In this document: positions 37,850 to 64,000 of the stretch, in pieces
Numbering within the stretch: position 1 is the stretch's first letter
How the letters are laid out: each line of letters begins with the position of its first letter
Source of the DNA: Ascaris suum
Lineage: Eukaryota > Nematoda > Chromadorea > Rhabditida > Ascarididae
Direction of reading: 5' to 3'
Assembly: GCA_013433145.1 (NCBI GenBank)
Contig: CM024169.1
Coordinates: 4,216,001-4,280,000, forward strand
DNA: 64,000 nt
Position numbers and translations under genes: made by a program
Notes under the pieces: generated by a model
Told to the model about the DNA's origin: nothing
The model's database searches: none
What the model saw: only the letters and a program-made list of their open reading frames with translations

Positions 37850-39660
37850 TTCGGAGAAATGGCTATGCAGCTGGGCACACTCGCTGAGGACAGCGAACCG
37901 AGCTGAGCCGGTAACCGCAAACAGTACGCGCTGTTACCGTAACCCCCCATTCAGCGGTAGAAATTCGCGTAATGGGTCAAAGAAACGCCTAAACTTACAG
38001 AAGAAATTTAGAACTTTTTCATTCAGTTACCTGAGAATACCAAGTGATGAGAGCCTGTGAAATATTAGCCCAATTGGAGGACCGGAAGTGTCTTTTCTGG
38101 ATGTGCTCAACTTCCCTGCGATCGTGCAGCGGTGGCTCCCAAAGTTTTGAATTGTTTGGAATTGCGACATTCCACAGTGCACATAGGGAACTTTCATTCT
38201 TTAAAAAGCTAGAACAAATAAAGCTAATAGGTGTTTATAAAAATACCTTTCAAAACCCATTAATCTTTACAAACGCAAAATTCTAGAAATAGAAAAACCA
38301 CAAGATAAAGCAACGGTCCACTAGGTAAGATTTTATCACATGCAACTCAATGGAAAGGCGACAGCTCGAGCATGCATCAACAAAAAACAGGCGTGATGAA
38401 TAACCGGAATAAATATCAGTGACATCAGAATCAACAACTGTTGTCTGGTGGGGTTGGGGTGAAGCTGAGAGAAGATTAGATGGAACCTCTATTTAACTAG
38501 CGCAAGCGAGTGAAATGAACACGAAAAAAGGCAGAGCTTATATGGCCACTCGCCATGTGACCACGATTATAAATATGATCGCAGTGTTGTGTAGTCACGT
38601 AATCTTCATCAAATAGTGCACCTCATCATCACCTGGCCATGTATACCGCAATCTTCATTACGTGACCATGCACTGCGCAATGCCATCGCCACGTGCTGAA
38701 ATCGTCACCACAGATCCAACAACAGTAAAATCAATAGCGGCCGAAATGACATAGATAGGCCCCAACGGTGTGATGAATCCGCCACACCAATGCAGATGTT
38801 GAATCCGACCAGCTGCGTCCGTCATTCACAGGAACGCTGAGAATTAAGAACTGTGAGATATGCGACTAAAAGTTAGCCCTTGACGTCCTGAGCATTGCGC
38901 TGAACTTTCTCTTGGCATATCTTCACAGCCTTCATTGGTGTTGGTATGCTGGTGTAGTCAAGCAGGCGTTCTCCGTTATGGATGGCTATTCAGGCGAAGT
39001 GCTTGTGTGGTTGAACCGAAAGGACGAGGTTAGTCCAAATTTCTATAGTATTCAAAAGAGGTCATCCTTGAAAACCCTATTTTGTAAAGGGCGTGGCTGC
39101 ACTTGCAACGTGGACATTCAGTGCTGAACCCGAAGCCCGCTATGGCTATGTACCGAAGATGAGGAACAAAGGCTTTTACCCTGAAGTTCTCCTGCTCTCA
39201 GTTCATATGACCCTTGCTAGGTTGGTCTCGGACAGAGTATTCAACACTCACATACGACAGTCGACGGATGAAGAGAAGAATAATTTTACTAGCGGTGCGG
39301 AGAAACCCACCCACCTTTGCTGATACTGTGCACAGGTTGCAGAATGGATTCCTTAGCCTCAGGCTGCAGTGAATCCGCAGGTTTTTGGGAAAGAAGATCC
39401 CAGCAATGGATTTCATAGTATATGGGGTTCAAGCACTACAGTGAATGTTTCTGCGAAATATCAGAGTAACTCTCATTTTACGAAGGAAACGTTTGCAAAT
39501 ATTTGATGCACTGAATCACAGTTGGCTGGCCGCAATCTCATATACATTGATAAGAGATACCCACATCGTCAACTGGCAACTGGGAGATGTGTGGAGGAAG
39601 TGCATCCGTTATGAAGGGGGCATATGCGCGCTCTGTAATATGTTTGGCAGGCTGTAAGCG
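37850..39660 (+). repeat. Left arm of a long inverted repeat
   Basis: This segment is repeated in opposite orientation at about 40900-42455. Similarity is near-identical at 38044-38286 (against 42269-42027, three differences over 80 translated residues) and at 39230-39400 (against 41370-41200). It is weaker at the outer edge (ACAGCGAACCG) and the inner edge (TTTGATGCACTGAATCACAG at 39498 and mirrored at about 41080). The reading frames in the arm are shared because the DNA is shared; I see no known transposase. The arm contains a 292 bp insertion. Confidence 0.85.
38437..38728. mobile_element. 292 bp insertion with 8 bp target duplication (hAT-like size)
   Basis: The right arm of the inverted repeat keeps the empty site AGAATCAACAGCGACCG. 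The left arm reads AATCAACA, then 292 bases, then AATCAATAGCG. This gives an 8 bp duplication with one mismatch. The insert begins ACTGTTGTCTGG and ends AACAACAGTAA, so its termini form an inverted repeat ACTGTTGT offset by two bases. It has no coding capacity. An 8 bp duplication is typical of hAT transposons, but the terminal bases are not the usual hAT ones, so the family stays open. Confidence 0.7.
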
Positions 39661-40893
39661 CTCAAATGTGGGTCAGCGATTAATCGTCCATCGCAGATTG
39701 GCGGGGAACCTCCGCATATCACAATTATCCTCTCATATGGCAGCGCCACTGCATAGTGCAAAGCACTGCTCCACACGTTTTGGGTGCCAAGACGTTTATC
39801 ACGGTTTCGATGCTCTGATTTGGAGCGGCTCACTTCATTCGCCACGATGAGCCGACGCATTATTATAGGTCCCACAGTGATGATCCCTTCAGGAGCTTTT
39901 GAGGAAGCCTTTCGTGAGGTAACCGTTACTTACTTCAACATGGCCCACTTATTCTGAAATACTGCGTCCGCGGTCGAGTTTGCCGCTCGCTTCAGATCGA
40001 TCGCCGATGAGCGGAGGTGCCCGAGGTGCAGCAACGCGATGAAATTGTGGAGGAGCAAGTGCACGGTCTCCATTGAGCTAAGATTTACAACTTCCTTCTT
40101 TGCATATTAAGTAAGAGGACAAACGTCTGTCGCATGTTCTGCTGCAGGGGGCATCTCACACCAGTTTAGCATTACAAAATGAGGCTTCCGGTGTGGTATT
40201 TATTTTAATGGCATTGCACAACTTCGGCGACGACCAGCAACAGAGAGGGTGGGAGGTGATGAAGAAGTCGAGAATGAGATGCTGTGTGTCGTCGATTCCG
40301 CACGGTAGTATCTTCGAGAATTCACCCCTGCCGGTGTCAACCGTCCTGGCAGCAATATTTACTTGTTCCTTGGGGACGCCACATGACAACATTCCTACAC
40401 GACCGTTGAATGGGAGATGTTATCTGCGAAACTGCATCGATCACATGGACAGGAAAAAGGTGAGTAACACTTACCTCCACGTTCCATATACCTCTTCCAT
40501 AGTCATTTGTAGTCACTATTGCCTATTGCCGCCGGTGAAAAATCAGCAGCAGTGTTGCCAGTGCATTGGTATTTCTCCTGAAGGCATCCTTGCTTACAGA
40601 AGGCTCATTCCGCATTCGGCGCGGTGCCAGTTTTAACATACATGCCAATCCACGTCCCGCTCGGTTGTCCGGGAAAGGTAACAGAGGTCGGTATCTGTTC
40701 TGCAGGCCTATAACGAACTCGGAGCGATTGGTTACACGCACTACACGGTAGGCCTTTTTATCGATTTTGTTGAGCGCGTTTAATTTAAAGTCGTGGCGGT
40801 TGGTGGCAGTAACAAATGTGGCTCGTGTGTGTTGAAGCGTGGACGTGTGGAACAGCTGGAACTGAGATGTTGTGTTATTCGTCTTGCCGTGTA
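39661..40893. other. Central unique spacer of the inverted repeat
   Basis: This 1.2 kb has no mirrored partner. It is GC-richer than the flanks. A plus-strand frame at 40193-40636 is open for 147 codons, with a GTGAGT donor at 40460 after DHMDRKK; the minus strand is also open over parts of the same stretch (40392-40156). I recognise no transposase, polymerase or integrase motif. Confidence 0.45.
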
Positions 40894-42455
40894 TTATTCG
40901 TCATACCACTGATATAGCATAGGTAGAGTGCAAATTACATGCACCGCAGCGACATAATATTGAATTGCATAGCGGTGCAGTTTCTCCACATACCTTTCAT
41001 TTTCCATTTGATGAGGCGGGTATCTTTCCTCAGTGCATACGCACATTAGGAGCAGTGAACTGTGATTCAGTGCATCAAATAAATGCAAGCATTTCCTTTG
41101 TAAAACAAGATTTGCTGTCGCGTTTCATAGGAGCATTCACTGCCGAGCTTCTCAACCCTACACTGTGAAATCCATTGCTGGTATCTTCTTCTCACAAAAA
41201 CCTGCGGATTCACTGCAGCCTGAGGCTAAGGAATCCATTCTGCAACCTGTGCACAGTATCAGCAAAGGTGGGTGGGTTTCTCCGCACCGCTAGTAAAATT
41301 ATTCTTCTCTTCATCCGTCGACTGTCGTATGTGAGTGTTGAATACTCTGTCCGAGACCAACCTAGCAAGGGTCATATGAACTGAGAGCAGGAGAACTTCA
41401 GGGTAAAAGCCTTTGTTCCTCATCTTCGGTATATAGCCACAGTGGGCTTCGGGTTCAGCACTGAATGTCTACGTTGCAAGTGGGGCCACGTCAGTTGCTT
41501 GCAAAATAGGGCTTTCAAGTATGCCCTCTATCTAATACGCATAGAAATATGTGCTAATCTCATCCTTCCAGATCAACCACACCAGGCGCTTCGCCGATAG
41601 TGCCGTCCATAACGGAGAGCCTATTCGCGTCTACACAAACACCATCGAGGGTTTGTGTAGACGCGAATATCAAGGTAGAGCATATCAAGGGAAAGCTCAA
41701 CGCAATGCTCAGAACACCGAGGGCGAACCCTGAGTCACATATCCCAGAGTTCTTATTCCGCCTCATGACCAAAATCGACGCGTTCCCCTCCCTGCCTGAT
41801 AGACGCAGCTGGTCACCTAAACAATCCGTCGCAGATTCATCAGAGCGCCGGGGCCAATCTATTTCATTTCGGTCGCTGTTGATTCTAATGTCACTGATAT
41901 TTATTCCGGTTATTCATCACGCCTGTTTTTTGTTGATGCATGCTCGAGCTGTCGCCTTTCCATTGAGTTGCATGTGATAAAATCTTACCTAGTGGACCGT
42001 TGCTTTATCTTGTGGTTTTTCTATTTCTAGAATTTTGCGTTTGTAAAGATTAATGGGTTTTGAAAGGTATCTTTATAAACACCTATTAGCTTTATTTGTT
42101 CTAGCTTTTTAAAGAATGAAAGTTCCCTATGTGCACTGTGGAATATCGCAATTCCAAGCAATTCAAAACTTTGGGAGCCACCGCTGCACGATCGCAGGGA
42201 AGTGGAGCACATCCAGAAAAGACACTTCCGGTCCTCCAATTGGGCTAATATTTCACAGGCTCTCATCACTTGGTATTCTCAAGCGACTGAATAAAAAGCT
42301 GCAAATTTCTTCTTTTGTATGTTTAGGTGTTTCTGTGACCCACTACGTGAATGGCTAGGGCGAAGTGGAACTTATGGTAACATTGCGTACTCTAGTGCAG
42401 CAGGTCTGAGCGCAGCCCGGTTCGCTGTTCACAGCGTACTTGCCGGGCTTCTTTG
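40894..42455 (-). repeat. Right arm of the long inverted repeat
   Basis: Mirror copy of 37850-39660 without the 292 bp insertion, so it is shorter. It contains a perfect 19 bp hairpin at 41622-41669 that the left arm does not share. The outer limit, about 42455, is where similarity to the left arm around CGCTGAGGACAGCGAACC ends. Confidence 0.85.
41622..41669. repeat. Perfect 19 bp stem-loop
   Basis: TATTCGCGTCTACACAAAC at 41622-41640 is the exact reverse complement of 41651-41669, with the 10-base loop ACCATCGAGG. Confidence 0.9.
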
Positions 42456-42745
42456 CAAATGTGCCGATGATGGCATACTCGAATACAGCAAAATCAAGCC
42501 AAATTTCAAATTACATTGCAAGTGGCCGTCGTTTTGTTTGATTGATGGCTTCAACGCTTTAGAAGTGATGGATGTCCTAACAAAGAGTCAGAGATTTGTT
42601 GCAGTCGACTAACAACTGAAACCAAAGTGATGCGAGTGGGACTGAATCATTTGATGAGTCGCTTGTGACATCTCAGGGAAAGGACTGAGCAGTCAACTCT
42701 TACACAAAGCTTATTTAATTACGAAGCAGTAACATAGAAGTAAGA

Positions 42746-64000
<21,255 letters not shown>

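Noticed and set aside
40193..40636. 147-codon open frame in the centre of the inverted repeat as a transposase
   Set aside because: No DDE/D, HUH, YR or RT motif is visible, so it is described only as unclassified spacer.

Overview
The window looks like nuclear DNA of a parasitic nematode, most likely a strongylid such as a hookworm. The evidence is a nematode cuticle collagen, TTTTCAG-type splice acceptors with GTAAGT/GTATGT donors, small exons in large AT-rich introns, long (TA)n microsatellites, poly-G/C tracts and many decayed repeats. The species assignment is inference. Almost all real genes are split into exons, so single open frames mostly mislead; the models below were built by reading exons, splice sites and intron phase by eye.

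Layout. 1-7.9 kb is repeat-rich and holds a decayed, frameshifted LINE (3.24-5.41 kb, minus), a possible tRNA-derived SINE and a candidate minus-strand exon. 7.9-10.4 kb is a complete three-exon cuticle collagen gene (plus, 307 residues). 11.2-12.2 kb is an unrecognised three-exon gene (plus, 5' end missing). 12.2-17.8 kb shows no gene I can support. 17.8-20.3 kb is part of a BTB/POZ-type gene (plus). 20.3-27 kb is repeat territory with two small inverted-repeat elements and two (TA)n tracts. 27.1-37.3 kb carries a terminal uridylyltransferase-like gene (minus, at least nine exons, 3' end not found). 37.85-42.45 kb is a 4.6 kb long inverted repeat. 42.7-53.3 kb is a complete five-exon class A GPCR gene (minus, 329 residues). 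53.3-64 kb is gene-poor in my reading.

The genes show no operon-like arrangement and no shared pathway. The collagen builds cuticle, the GPCR is a surface receptor, the uridylyltransferase-like protein belongs to the RNA-tailing family, and the BTB protein is probably an adaptor. The most interesting points are these: the uridylyltransferase-like gene seems to have lost its third catalytic aspartate and carries a Trp-Ser-Thr repeat region; the long inverted repeat holds an insertion in one arm while the other arm keeps the empty site; and complementary G/C tracts flank one BTB exon.
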